Shown: in pieces, positions 38,899 to 48,344 of the stretch | Position numbering within the stretch: position 1 is the stretch's first letter | Layout of the letters: the number at the start of each line of letters is the position of its first letter | Source: Rhodopseudomonas faecalis | GTDB lineage: Bacteria; Pseudomonadota; Alphaproteobacteria; Rhizobiales; Xanthobacteraceae | NCBI RefSeq assembly: GCF_003217325.1 | Contig: NZ_QJTI01000010.1 | Coordinates: 1-64,000, forward strand | Direction: 5' to 3' | Length of the DNA: 64,000 bases | The notes under the pieces: generated by a model | What the model was told of the DNA's origin: nothing | The model's input: the letters and a program-made list of their open reading frames with translations, nothing else | Database searches by the model: none | Translations under genes and position numbers: made by a program

Positions 38899-40273
38899 GC
38901 GCGGCGAGAGCGGGTCCAAGGTCGGAGCCGAAATCGGGCTCAAGACCGGGCTGCTCGATCGGGCCGGCGCCGGGCTGCCGTTCGCGCTCGCCAGCGATCA
39001 GGAAACGGCGTGGATCGAAGTGATCCGCAAGATGGACGAAGTGTACGCCGACCTGCTGCGCTACGAGACCGAGCTTGAAGACAAGAACACCGCGCTCGAG
39101 GAAGCGCAGGCGTTCATTTCCAGCGTGATCGAGGCGGTGTCTGATGTGCTGATCGTGTGCGATCGCGACGGACGGGTGCTGCAGATCAACCCCGCCGCGA
39201 TGCAACTGCTCGGCTGCCGCAGCGAGGATGTCGCGCAGCGCTCGCTGGCCGATCTGCTCGATCCGGCCGATCGGCGTCAGGCCGCTGCGCTGGTTGGCGC
39301 GCAGGCTTCAAGCGACGTCGTCAATCTCGAAGTGCGCTTTGTCACCGCGCATGGCCCGTCCGATCTCTATGCCGTCAATGCTGCCACCCGCCACGATCCG
39401 ACGGGCGTGCGGGTCGGCACCGTGCTGACCGCGCGGCCAATCGGCGAGCTGCGCCGCGCCTATGAGGCGCTGCATGCCGCGCATAGCAAGCTGCAGCGCG
39501 CGCAGCGGCAATTGATCGAGCAGGAAAAGATGGCGAGCCTCGGCCGGCTGGTGGCCGGTGTCGCCCATGAGCTGAACAACCCGATCAGCTTCATCTATGG
39601 CAACATCCATACGCTGGAGCGCTATCGCAAACGGCTCAGCAATTATCTGCAGGCGCTGCATGGCGACGCCGATGCCGAAGAGATCGCCGCGCTGCGCCGC
39701 GAGCTGCGCATCGATGCGCTGCTCGACGATTACGGCTCGCTGATCGAAGGCACGCTGGAAGGTGCCACAAGGGTGTCGGATGTCGTCAAAAATCTGCGGC
39801 GGCTGAGCTTTTCCAAGCCCGGCGAGATGCAGAGCATCGATGTCGAGCGGGTGCTGCGCACCGCCGCGCTGTGGGCGACGCGCGCCAAGCCCGGCCATGT
39901 TGCGCTGAGCTTCGATCTCGAACCAGAGCTGGCGGTGATGGGCCATGAAGGCCAGTTCCATCAGATCATCGTCAATCTGATCGACAACGCCATCGATGCG
40001 GTGCGCGGCCAGGTGGCGCCCAGCATCACCATCAGCGCGCGCCGCCAGGGTGATGACATCACGATCACCATCGCCGATAACGGCCATGGCCTGTCGGAAG
40101 CCGCGATCGACCTGTTGTTCGAGCCGTTCTTCACCACCAAACCGGTCGGCGAGGGCACCGGGCTTGGGCTGTGGATCAGCTATGGCATCGCGCGCGAACA
40201 TGGCGGCTCGCTCAGCGCCGCCAACCGCCCTGAGGGCGGCGCGGCCTTCGTGCTGACCTTGCCGGCCGGCTAG
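38891..40273 (+). CDS. hoxJ: Sensor histidine kinase HoxJ
   Basis: A 460-residue cytoplasmic kinase. It has a PAS domain (about residues 70-180, with VLIVCDRDGRVLQINPAAMQLLG), a short coiled coil, a phosphoacceptor helix with His in VAGVAHELNNPISF (near 226) and an ATPase domain with NLIDNAID, DNGHGLS and GEGTGLGLW. No membrane segments are visible, fitting a complex with the HupUV sensor. It phosphorylates HoxA. The ATG at 38891 overlaps hoxA by 8 nt; a GTG one codon earlier is possible. Confidence 0.9.
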
Positions 40274-40393
40274 CCAGCGCGGCACCTTGATCGCACCTGC
40301 CGACTCTCTCTATAAGAGCGTATTGTTCGACCTCCCGCGCCACGCGAATCTGCGCACGCCACGGCGCGCGTCTCCACGGCGCAGTCTGAAGCG

Positions 40394-41614
40394 ATGCGTT
40401 TCTCGTTCATCCACGCCGCCGATCTGCACATCGACAGTCCGCTGCTCGGCCTGAGCCTGAAGGACGCCGCGGTGGCGCAGCGCTTTGCGCAGGCCGGCCG
40501 GCAGGCGGTCGAAGCCTTGATCGAGCAGACCATCGCTAGCGAGGCCCGGTTCCTGATCCTGGCCGGCGATATTTTCGATGGCGACTGGAAAGACGTCTCG
40601 ACCGGGCTGTTCTTCGTGCGCGCGTTGGGCGCGCTGCACCGCGCCGGCATTCCGGTTTTCAAGGTCAAGGGCAATCACGACGCCGAAAGCGTGATGTCGC
40701 GCGATCTGCCCTATCCGGACACGGTGCGCGCGTTCCGCTCCGCTAAGGCCGAGACCTTTGCGCTCGATGATTGCCGGGTCGCGCTGCATGGCCGCAGTTT
40801 TCCGCATCGGCTGACCGCCGATTTCGTCGACAGCTATCCGGAGCGGCGCGACGGCTGGCTCAATATCGGCGTGCTGCACACCTCGCTCGACGGCACACGC
40901 GGCCATCAAGGCTATGCGCCGTGCAGCGTCGATGATCTGAGGCGCTTTGGCTATGATTACTGGGCGCTCGGCCATGTGCACGCCGCCGAGATCGTCAGCC
41001 GCGAGCCGTGGATCGTCTATCCCGGCAATTTGCAGGGCCGCAGCGTGCGCGAGACCGGGCCGAAGGGCGCGATGCGCGTCACGGTCGAAGATGGCCGGGT
41101 GGTGGAAGTTACGCCTCTGGTGCTCGATGGCGCGCGCTGGGCGCATCTTGAGATCGACCTGACCGGCATCAGCGACGACACGGCGCTGCAGGTCCGTCTG
41201 CACGACGCGCTTGCCGCCAGCCACGCGCAATGCGATGGCCGGCCGCTGGCGGCGCGGCTGACGCTGACCGGCACCACGCCGCTGCATAATCATCTGATCG
41301 CGAAACGCGACACGCTGCAGGACGAGCTGCGCGCGTTCGGCTTTCAGCTCGCGGCCGATTGCTGGGTCGAACAGCTCAAGGTACGCACCGCGCCGCCGCC
41401 GCGCCCGGTGCTGCAAGGCACTGATGCGCTCGACGTCAGCGCGCTGCTCGCCGAGGTCGCCGCCGATCCGGAATTCGCAGTGACGATCGGCGAACTACTC
41501 GAAACGGTGAAGGCCAAGCTGCCCAAGGATCTCCATGATGCCTTGGCGACGCCGGAGCTGACGCAGCGCCTGGCGCAAGACGCCACGGCCTTGCTGGCGG
41601 GAGAGCTGTCGTGA
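40394..41614 (+). CDS. SbcD-like DNA repair exonuclease (YhaO family)
   Basis: A 406-residue metallophosphoesterase of the Mre11/SbcD/YhaO group. Motifs in order are SFIHAADLHIDSPLLG, LAGDIFDGDW, VKGNHDAESV and LGHVHAAEI, which bind the two metals. YhaO proteins work with YhaN ATPases on double-strand DNA ends. It shares GTGA with the next gene. It follows the hydrogenase cluster after a 120-nt gap and is probably not part of it. Confidence 0.88.
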   Translation: MRFSFIHAADLHIDSPLLGLSLKDAAVAQRFAQAGRQAVEALIEQTIASEARFLILAGDIFDGDWKDVSTGLFFVRALGALHRAGIPVFKVKGNHDAESVMSRDLPYPDTVRAFRSAKAETFALDDCRVALHGRSFPHRLTADFVDSYPERRDGWLNIGVLHTSLDGTRGHQGYAPCSVDDLRRFGYDYWALGHVHAAEIVSREPWIVYPGNLQGRSVRETGPKGAMRVTVEDGRVVEVTPLVLDGARWAHLEIDLTGISDDTALQVRLHDALAASHAQCDGRPLAARLTLTGTTPLHNHLIAKRDTLQDELRAFGFQLAADCWVEQLKVRTAPPPRPVLQGTDALDVSALLAEVAADPEFAVTIGELLETVKAKLPKDLHDALATPELTQRLAQDATALLAGELS

Positions 41615-44600
41615 GGTTCGAGCAGCTCACGCTGGAGCGCTACGGCGCGTTCACCGATCGCGTGCTGAGCTTTCGGCCGGGTGCCGCGCTCCATGTCGTG
41701 CTCGGCGCCAATGAGGCGGGCAAGACCACCGCGCTGACCGCGATCGGCGATTTTTTGTTCGGCTTTGGCGCGCGCACCGATCATGCGTTTCGCCACGACA
41801 GCAAGACGCTGCGCATCGGTGCTACGCTCATCCGCAGCGACGGCGGCGTGCTCACCGCGCGGCGCCGCAAGGGCAACAAGAACACGCTGGTCGATGGCGA
41901 TGATCAGCCCTTGCCGGATGAATTGCTGGCGCCGCTGCTCGCGGGGCTGACGCGGCCGACATTCGATGCCGAATACGGGTTGACCGCGCGCGCCTTGCGC
42001 GACGGCGGCCATGAGCTGCTGAAAGCCGATGGCCGGCTGGCGGAAACGCTGGCGGCGAGTTCGGCCGGCATGACGGCGCTGTCGCGGCTGCGGCAGCAAT
42101 TGCAGGACCGCGCGGATGAGCTGTTCACCGCGCGCCGCTCAGCCGGCAAACCGTTCTATGTCGCGGCCGAGCGCCGCGATAGCGCTGACCGGGCGCTGCG
42201 CGAGGCGATCGTCACCCGCGATGCGCTGCGCCAGGCCGAGGATGCCGTCACCGCCGCGCGCCAGCAGCTTGATGATCTCAACGCCGCGCACGCGCAATCC
42301 GGTACCACGCTGGCGCGCTGGCAGCGCGTGCTACGCACCAAGGCGCAGCTCGCGCGGCTCGATGGCATTACCGCTGAACTCATGGCACTGGCCGATCTGC
42401 CGGAGATCAGCGCCGCGCAGCTTGAGAGCTGGCAGGCGGCGTTGGCGTCGTGCACTGAAATCGATCAGCAAGTAGCGGCACTCGATGAAGCCGCGTCCGC
42501 CGATGCCGCCGAGATCGCGGCCGCATCGCGCGATGAGCGCGTGCTGGCCGAAGGCGCGCTGATCGATGCATTACGCGAGCGGCTGGGCGCGGTGCGAAAG
42601 GCGATCGACGATCTGCCGCGGCGCCAGCAGGCACGCGAGTCCGCGCAGACGGCGCTGAACGGCGCGGCGCGCCGGCTCGGCCTGCCGTCTCACGTCGAGC
42701 TGTTGCAGAAGCTGCCGACCGAACTGGCGCTGGCCGGGGCGCGCGAGCTGATCGACAAATGGCGCAGCGCCGAGCAACAGCTGGCCCGCGCTGAGGAGCG
42801 CGCTGAACGGGCCCGCCGCGAACATGACGAGTCGCTCGCGAGCGAGGCGGCCGCGACCATCGTGGTCGATATCGAGCAGGCGCGGCAGCGCTTTGAGGCG
42901 CTGGGCGATCTATCCGCCAAAGTCGAGCGTTATCATCTCGACTCTGCGACCTGGCAGCGCGACAGCGACCTGATCGCCGCGCAGCTTGCCGCGCTCGATC
43001 CCTGTCCCGGCAGCGCGGCGCAGCTGCGCGCCTTGCCATTACCCGATGGTGCCGCGATTGCGCGCTTTGTCCGCGAATTCGCGCTGCGCGAAACCGAGCT
43101 GCAGCGGCTGCAGGACGAGGTCGCCGGTCAGGATAATGAGATCGCGCGCCTTGAACATGATCTGGCCAAGCTCGCCGGCGAAGCCAGCGTGCCGACCCGC
43201 ACCGATCTGATCGAAGCGCGCCGCGGCCGCAATGACCAGATCGCCGCGTCGCGCGCGGCCCTTGATGCCGAGCGCGAGCAGCGCGCCCAGCTGCTCGATC
43301 AGCTCGAACGCGCCGCGCTGCATGTCGATGACGTCACCGACCGGCTGCTCAGCGATACCGAACGCGCCACCCGGCGCGAGGATGCCCAGCAGCGGCTTGC
43401 GCAAGGCCATCTTGAGCGCGCCGCGCGGACGCGCAAGCTCGATGAGCTGCGTCAGCGCTGCGATGAGCTGCAGCAGGATTGGCTCGCGCTGTGGCGCTCG
43501 TCTGCGATCAAGCCGCGCACGCCTGCCGAGATGCAGAGCTGGCGCGAGCGCGTCGATGGTTTGCTGGAGCGCCTGGGGCGCTGCGATCAGCAAAAGACGG
43601 CGCTCGATGCGCTCGCGGCTAGCATCGCCAGTGCCAAGACCGCGGTGATCGCGTTTCTTGAATGGAGCGGCCGGGCTGGCGATCCGGCGCTTCCGGCCGA
43701 GGTGCTGTATCAGGAAGCCAAAGCGCGGCTGAACAGTCTGCAAGACGCTTGGACCGAGGCGCGCAGCCGCGATGCCACCCGGCAGCGCATCGCCCGCGAT
43801 CTGCGCGAGGCGGAGAGTGAACGCGCCGCGGCGCAGGCCGCGCTCGCGGCTGATCGCGCTGCCTGGCCCGCGGCGATGCGTGCCATCGGTGTTGATCAGC
43901 AGGCCACCGCGGCGCAGGCCGCGGCGGCGCTCGAGGTCTGGAGCACGGTCGCTGCGCCAAAAGCCAATTATGAGAGCGAGCAGCACCGCGTCGCCGCGAT
44001 CGAAGCGGACTTGGCGGCGTTCGAGCGTGATGTCGCCGCGCTCGCTGCCCGCATCGCGCCGGAGCTGGCGAGCGTTCCGGCGCAGCAGGCGCTATCGCGA
44101 CTGATCGAACGGCTCACGGCCGCGCGCCGCGCCGATGATCATTGCCAGCGGCTCGCGGGGAATGAGGAGAAGCGGGCCGGCAAGCGCCGCGAGTTGCAGG
44201 CGCAACGCGCGGTGGCGGCGCAGGTCTTGGATCAAGCGCGCGTCATCTTCGCCGCCGATGACATTGCGGCTTTGGCCGAGCCGCTGCGCCGTGCCGCCGC
44301 CCGTCAGGCGCTGGAGCTCGAACAGGCGCGGCTGCGCCGCGATCTGCACGAGATCGGCGATGGCCGCGACGAGAGTGAGTTGCGCCAGGAACGGATCGGC
44401 CTTGATCTCGATACGCTGCCAGCGGAGATCGACCGCGAGCAATTGCAGCAGAAGCTGCTCTTCAAGCAGATCGAAACCGCGTCAGCCGCCTGGCATCAGG
44501 CCTGTACCGATCGCGATCAGCTCAGCCGGGGTCGCAATGCCGCCGCCGCTGCCGCGGCGCGCGCCGATGCCGACGCCGAACTGCTCGGCATTGCCGAGCG

Positions 44601-45069
44601 CTGGCTGCTACAAGCCGCGGCGGCCAAGCTCGCTGGCCGCGCGGTCGAGCGTCATCGGCAGCGCGTGCAAGATCCCTTGATCACCCGCGCCGGTGAATTG
44701 TTCGCGCTGGCGACCGCGGGCGCCTTTGCCGGGCTCGGCGTCGATTTCGACGATGATGACCGGCCGGTGCTGGTGACAAGGCGCGGCAATGACGAGCGGG
44801 TGCCGGTCGCGGGGCTGAGCGAAGGCACACGTGATCAGCTATTCCTGGCGCTGCGGCTGGCGATGTTGGAAGGGCGCCACGGCGAGCCGCTGCCCTTCAT
44901 CGGCGATGATCTGCTGGCGAGTTTTGATGAGCCGCGCACCGCAGCGATGCTGCAATTGCTGGCGGCTGCCGGCGCGCGGCAGCAGATCATTGTGTTCACC
45001 CATCACCGCCATGTCGCGGAGCTGGCGGCCGCGCTGCCGAATGCCGCGGCCGATATCATCGCGTTGTGA
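41611..45069 (+). CDS. SbcC/Rad50-like AAA ATPase (YhaN family)
   Basis: A 1152-residue ATPase with the N-terminal FEQLTLERYGAFTDRVLSF and Walker A GANEAGKTT (residues 32-40), a long Ala/Arg/Glu-rich coiled coil (about 170-1000), and a C-terminal ATPase half with GLSEGTRDQLFLALRLAM and Walker B FIGDDLLASFDE. It is the partner of the preceding nuclease, forming an SbcCD-like complex for DNA end processing. The start is GTG at the stop of the nuclease gene. It may act in general repair or, less likely, in phage defence. Confidence 0.88.
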   Translation: MRFEQLTLERYGAFTDRVLSFRPGAALHVVLGANEAGKTTALTAIGDFLFGFGARTDHAFRHDSKTLRIGATLIRSDGGVLTARRRKGNKNTLVDGDDQPLPDELLAPLLAGLTRPTFDAEYGLTARALRDGGHELLKADGRLAETLAASSAGMTALSRLRQQLQDRADELFTARRSAGKPFYVAAERRDSADRALREAIVTRDALRQAEDAVTAARQQLDDLNAAHAQSGTTLARWQRVLRTKAQLARLDGITAELMALADLPEISAAQLESWQAALASCTEIDQQVAALDEAASADAAEIAAASRDERVLAEGALIDALRERLGAVRKAIDDLPRRQQARESAQTALNGAARRLGLPSHVELLQKLPTELALAGARELIDKWRSAEQQLARAEERAERARREHDESLASEAAATIVVDIEQARQRFEALGDLSAKVERYHLDSATWQRDSDLIAAQLAALDPCPGSAAQLRALPLPDGAAIARFVREFALRETELQRLQDEVAGQDNEIARLEHDLAKLAGEASVPTRTDLIEARRGRNDQIAASRAALDAEREQRAQLLDQLERAALHVDDVTDRLLSDTERATRREDAQQRLAQGHLERAARTRKLDELRQRCDELQQDWLALWRSSAIKPRTPAEMQSWRERVDGLLERLGRCDQQKTALDALAASIASAKTAVIAFLEWSGRAGDPALPAEVLYQEAKARLNSLQDAWTEARSRDATRQRIARDLREAESERAAAQAALAADRAAWPAAMRAIGVDQQATAAQAAAALEVWSTVAAPKANYESEQHRVAAIEADLAAFERDVAALAARIAPELASVPAQQALSRLIERLTAARRADDHCQRLAGNEEKRAGKRRELQAQRAVAAQVLDQARVIFAADDIAALAEPLRRAAARQALELEQARLRRDLHEIGDGRDESELRQERIGLDLDTLPAEIDREQLQQKLLFKQIETASAAWHQACTDRDQLSRGRNAAAAAAARADADAELLGIAERWLLQAAAAKLAGRAVERHRQRVQDPLITRAGELFALATAGAFAGLGVDFDDDDRPVLVTRRGNDERVPVAGLSEGTRDQLFLALRLAMLEGRHGEPLPFIGDDLLASFDEPRTAAMLQLLAAAGARQQIIVFTHHRHVAELAAALPNAAADIIAL

Positions 45070-45160
45070 GCCGCCGCGTAGCTCAGACAGCGCGTAGAGC
45101 ATTTCAGGTTTTGAGGGAACGTATCGGGCACTGATGAGGTCGCTACAAACCTCCCTGGTT

Positions 45161-45390
45161 TCCCTCCCCCTTGTGGGGAGGGTGGCCGGCCCGATGTTAA
45201 TCGGGCCGGACGGGTGGGGGGATCCGGCGCGCGGTTGGAGTCTGTGGCAACCGACTATCGTCTGCGAGCAAAGTCTTTTGGCGTCACGCACCGAAACACA
45301 AAGTTGAAGTTTCGAGTGACACCGGGCGCACAGCCCCCCACCCCGGCGCTTCGCGCCGACCCTCCCCACCGCTACGCGGGGGGAGGGAGA
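45161..45390. repeat. 230-bp dispersed palindromic element, copy 1
   Basis: The left arm has hairpins CCCTCCCC/GGGGAGGG and GGCCCGAT/ATCGGGCC; the right arm has CGGCGC/GCGCCG and ends in CGCGGGGGGAGGGAG. The middle shares the block AAGTTGAAGTTT..GAG with the copy at 59998-60204. It lies between the converging YhaN and DUF1045 genes, right beside the IS630 element. Confidence 0.8.
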
Positions 45391-45413
45391 ACGAACTATA
45401 GAGCGTGATGCAT

Positions 45414-46016
45414 TTACGTTTGCCTGTATCCTGCATTTACGAAGTAATTTGAGCATTCTGTTGGTGAGGTGATTTTGAGGATCTCGCCGATCGCGCTGGA
45501 GACGGTTTCGACGGATCGTTTTGCGGCCTTGCGAAGCCAATGCTTGAGCTTTGAGAAGAACTGCTCGATCGGGTTCAGGTCGGGCGAGTATTTTGGCAGG
45601 AACAACAAGCGTGCGCCGGCGGCACGGATGGCGCGGCGTATGGCGGGTCCCTTGTGTGAGCCGAGATTGTCCATGATGACGATGTCACCCGGCCGAAGCG
45701 TTGGAACGAGGACGCGCTCGACATAGATGCGGAAGCTGTCGCCGTTGATCGGCCCATCGAGCAGCCACGGCGCGGTGACGCCATCGCAACGCAGGGCCGC
45801 CAGGAAGGTCAATGTCTGCCAGTGACCATGCGGCACGCTGGCCTTGAGCCGCTGCCCGCGCGGTGCCCACCCCCGGAGCGGCGCCATATTGGTCTTGGTC
45901 CAAGTCTCGTCGATGAAGACCAGCCGGGCGGGATCGAACCGGTCGCGATATTTGCACCATTGCGCGCGGCGGCGGGCGACGTCGGGGCGGTTTTGCTCTG
46001 CGGCGATCAGCGTCTT
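45414..46016 (-). CDS. IS630 transposase, DDE half (reached by -1 frameshift)
   Basis: The C-terminal part of the transposase, about 200 residues read after a -1 shift on the A7 run at 46015-46021. The catalytic triad is visible: Asp in LVFIDETW, Asp in VIMDNLGSHKG, and Glu in SPDLNPIEQFFSKLK. Without a shift this frame has only an internal ATG at 45887, after the first Asp. The fused protein would be about 315 aa, the normal size for the family. Confidence 0.85.
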   Translation of the reverse strand, partial: KTLIAAEQNRPDVARRRAQWCKYRDRFDPARLVFIDETWTKTNMAPLRGWAPRGQRLKASVPHGHWQTLTFLAALRCDGVTAPWLLDGPINGDSFRIYVERVLVPTLRPGDIVIMDNLGSHKGPAIRRAIRAAGARLLFLPKYSPDLNPIEQFFSKLKHWLRKAAKRSVETVSSAIGEILKITSPTECSNYFVNAGYRQT

Positions 46017-46360
46017 TTTTTATGACTGAGCTTCTCGCGGTGGACGAACTCCCACACCGACCGATAGTCCACCTTCAGACCGCGCTCGCCGAGTTCGGCG
46101 ACCAGGCCGCGCAAAGTGAAGTCCGCTTCCCGGCAGCGCCGCACAAGCCATTCCTCATGCGCGCCAGCGATCTTGCGCGGCTTGTAGCCGCCGATCTTGT
46201 CCGGCTCCACGCTGCCGGTCCGGCGGAACCGCCGCACCCACAAAATGGCCGTGCTGATGCCGACCCCAAATTGCGCCGCTGCCTGATGGCACGACAGGCC
46301 ACCATCGATCACCGCCGCAACCACCCGCGTGCGCAAATCAGTCGAATAGGCTCGTCCCAT
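46007..46360 (-). CDS. IS630 transposase, N-terminal DNA-binding half
   Basis: A 117-residue frame starting MGRAYSTDLRTRVVAAVIDGG with a helix-turn-helix (SCHQAAAQFGVGISTAILWVRRF) that binds the IS ends. It ends SHKKRR just after a run of seven A; a -1 slip there joins it to the catalytic half. Such programmed shifts are known in IS630 elements. GGAGG lies 13 nt before the ATG. Confidence 0.85.
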   Translation of the reverse strand: MGRAYSTDLRTRVVAAVIDGGLSCHQAAAQFGVGISTAILWVRRFRRTGSVEPDKIGGYKPRKIAGAHEEWLVRRCREADFTLRGLVAELGERGLKVDYRSVWEFVHREKLSHKKRR

Positions 46361-46400
46361 CCATGCTGACCTCCTTCAGCCAGCATGTTGAATCAGAACA

Positions 46401-47123
46401 TTACCGATTCGGGAATCCAAGCCGACGCAGCCTCAAATCATCCCGCTCTAGCTGAAATTCGCCGATCACGCGGAATGGCGCGTGATCCTGCTGCTGACAC
46501 AGCACGATGCGATCGATCGCGCAGTGGTCGAGCGCCAGCTCGGCAAAACGCTGTTGCAGCTGCGCCAGCAGCGCCGCGCGCTGCAATTCGGGCAGCCGCC
46601 CGGTCAGCGTCATGTGAAACCGGAACTGATCCATCACATAGGGATAGCCCCAGCGTTCCAGATAATCGCGCTGCGGCGCGGACAGCGCCTCCGGCCTCCG
46701 GCGCGCGCGATCGGCTTCCGTCAACGGCGCGCGCAAGCCATCGAAGTCGCGCACGCAGTCAGCGGCGAGCTGCTGCAGCTCGGCGCTGGGTGCCGACGGC
46801 ACCACGGCAAGAAAGCCGCCGATCGCATCGACCTTGGGGGTGATGAGTGGAATCGCGCGCGGCTTTGCGGCGAACACGCGGCACGTGTCGATCAGGCGAT
46901 CCACAGTGGCGCCTTCGGCGAGCGCGAATGGCGGCTTCAGCGTGGCGTGGAAGCCATAGCCGCGCGGCTCCTCGGTGATCGCGCGCCAATCGGCGACATC
47001 GCCCACCGGCGGCAGCGGCTCGCCGGAATAGCCGTCATAGCCGAGCCACGCCGCGCCAAACTGGTACAGCGGGGCGTGGCGCGGCGGCACGTAGTAGATG
47101 GCAAAGCGCGAGTGATGCTGCAT
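46401..47123 (-). CDS. DUF1045 phosphonate-associated 2H-phosphoesterase-like protein, 3' end altered by IS
   Basis: A member of the DUF1045 family found next to C-P lyase genes. Two HxT motifs, GFHATLKPPF and RFHMTLTGRL, are the catalytic pairs of the 2H phosphoesterase fold, which often opens cyclic phosphodiesters. The natural protein would end at EFQL; the IS630 insertion replaced the stop codon, adding 15 residues (ERDDLRLRRLGFPNR). The start at 47123 follows AGGGATC; an ATG at 47135 is an alternative. It lies 36 nt after the second phnM gene, so the three minus-strand genes likely form one operon. Confidence 0.82.
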   Translation of the reverse strand: MQHHSRFAIYYVPPRHAPLYQFGAAWLGYDGYSGEPLPPVGDVADWRAITEEPRGYGFHATLKPPFALAEGATVDRLIDTCRVFAAKPRAIPLITPKVDAIGGFLAVVPSAPSAELQQLAADCVRDFDGLRAPLTEADRARRRPEALSAPQRDYLERWGYPYVMDQFRFHMTLTGRLPELQRAALLAQLQQRFAELALDHCAIDRIVLCQQQDHAPFRVIGEFQLERDDLRLRRLGFPNR

Positions 47124-47159
47124 GATCCCTGACATCGTTTCCGTTGCGATAGGACAGGA

Positions 47160-48344
47160 TCACGCCGCCGACAAGCGGCTCGGCGTCGCCGTCTGCTGCA
47201 ACCGCTCGGCGCCGACCAGATGCACCAGCCGGCCCCCAGCGATCACCGCCACGATCCGCGGCCGGGTCGGCACTTGATCATCTACCAACAACAGATCGGC
47301 GCGCTGGCCCGCGGCGATCGCGCCGCGATCCGTCATGCCCACCGCCGCCGCTGGATTGGCTGACACCAGCGCCCAGGCTTCCGGCAGCGTCAGCACGTCG
47401 TCATGTACCAGCCGGAACGCGGCCAGCAGCGGCGCCGGATAGTAATAGTCGGATGCCAGGATCGAGCACAGGCCCTTGGCGACCATGTCAGCGGCCTTGG
47501 TCCAGCCGGTGTGGCTGCCGCCGCGCAGCACATTGGGCGCACCGAACACGGTGAAGTCGCCGCCATTGATCGCGGCGCGCGCAGTCGGCTCGTTGATCGG
47601 AAATTCGGCGATCGACACGCCTTGCGCGCGGAAAGCCTGGCGCAGCTCGGGCGTGTCGTCGTCATGCGACAGCATGGTGACGCCAGCCGCGCGCGCCGTT
47701 TCGGCAATGCGCATGATCGAATCCGGCACTTCATGCTGGCGCGCGACCACCTCAGCGACCAGCCGGTCGAATTCCGCTTCGCTGACGCCAGCGCGTTCCA
47801 CCATGCGGTTGCGTTTCTGCGGATGATCGAGATTGGCGACGGTGGAATCGGTGTGATCGTTGAAGGCCAAGAGATCGATCCGGCCCGCCACCAGCCATTG
47901 CTTGATGGTGAATTCAGCCTGCAGATTGAAGGTCTCATGCCGCAGGTGAAAGCGGGTATCAGCCAACAGCTGCGGCCGCATGGTCTCGATCGCGGACAAT
48001 AGCCGCTCGGCATTGTCGGCGCTGCGCAGCCCCGGCTCCCACGACCAAGTGGTGGCGTGAAACACCGTGGTGATGCCGTTGGTGATCGCTTGCCGGTCGC
48101 TTTCGGCCAGCGCCACGTCGATCGGGAAATCGACGCCGGGCCGCGGCATCATCTGCCGTTCAAAGGCGTCGCCGTGAATATCGACAATGCCGGGCAGCAC
48201 CAGCAGGCCACGCGCGTCGAATTGCTGCGTGGCCGAGGTCGCGGCATCGAGCGCCGCGATGTGATGACCATCGACATGCACCGACACATCAGCGAATTGC
48301 TGGCCAAGCAGCACCCGGCCGCCATCAATACGAAGCTTGCTCAT
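47160..48344 (-). CDS. phnM: PhnM-like amidohydrolase, second copy
   Basis: A 394-residue amidohydrolase of the family that converts alpha-D-ribose 1-methylphosphonate 5-triphosphate to the 5-phosphate and diphosphate. The first metal motif is [15 protein letters not shown] (HxD kept), where the other PhnM of this window has [39 protein letters not shown] and [15 protein letters not shown] follow in conserved order. The divergence suggests a different or narrower substrate. It overlaps the upstream acetyltransferase gene by ATGA. Confidence 0.82.
   Translation of the reverse strand: MSKLRIDGGRVLLGQQFADVSVHVDGHHIAALDAATSATQQFDARGLLVLPGIVDIHGDAFERQMMPRPGVDFPIDVALAESDRQAITNGITTVFHATTWSWEPGLRSADNAERLLSAIETMRPQLLADTRFHLRHETFNLQAEFTIKQWLVAGRIDLLAFNDHTDSTVANLDHPQKRNRMVERAGVSEAEFDRLVAEVVARQHEVPDSIMRIAETARAAGVTMLSHDDDTPELRQAFRAQGVSIAEFPINEPTARAAINGGDFTVFGAPNVLRGGSHTGWTKAADMVAKGLCSILASDYYYPAPLLAAFRLVHDDVLTLPEAWALVSANPAAAVGMTDRGAIAAGQRADLLLVDDQVPTRPRIVAVIAGGRLVHLVGAERLQQTATPSRLSAA

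Larger units (their letters stand above)
45401..46448 (-). mobile_element. IS630-family insertion sequence, complete (1048 bp)
   Basis: The left end reads GAGCGTGATGCATTTACG and the right end, read inward, GAGCGGGATGATTTGAGG: imperfect inverted repeats. The element is flanked by a TA on each side (45399-45400 and 46449-46450), the target duplication of IS630. It carries two overlapping transposase frames on the minus strand joined by a run of seven A. It has entered the 3' end of the DUF1045 gene. Confidence 0.88.

Noticed and set aside
45165-45405. A CRISPR-like array in the repeat-rich stretch
   Set aside because: The repeats are inverted arms of one palindromic element, not evenly spaced direct repeats, and no cas genes are present.
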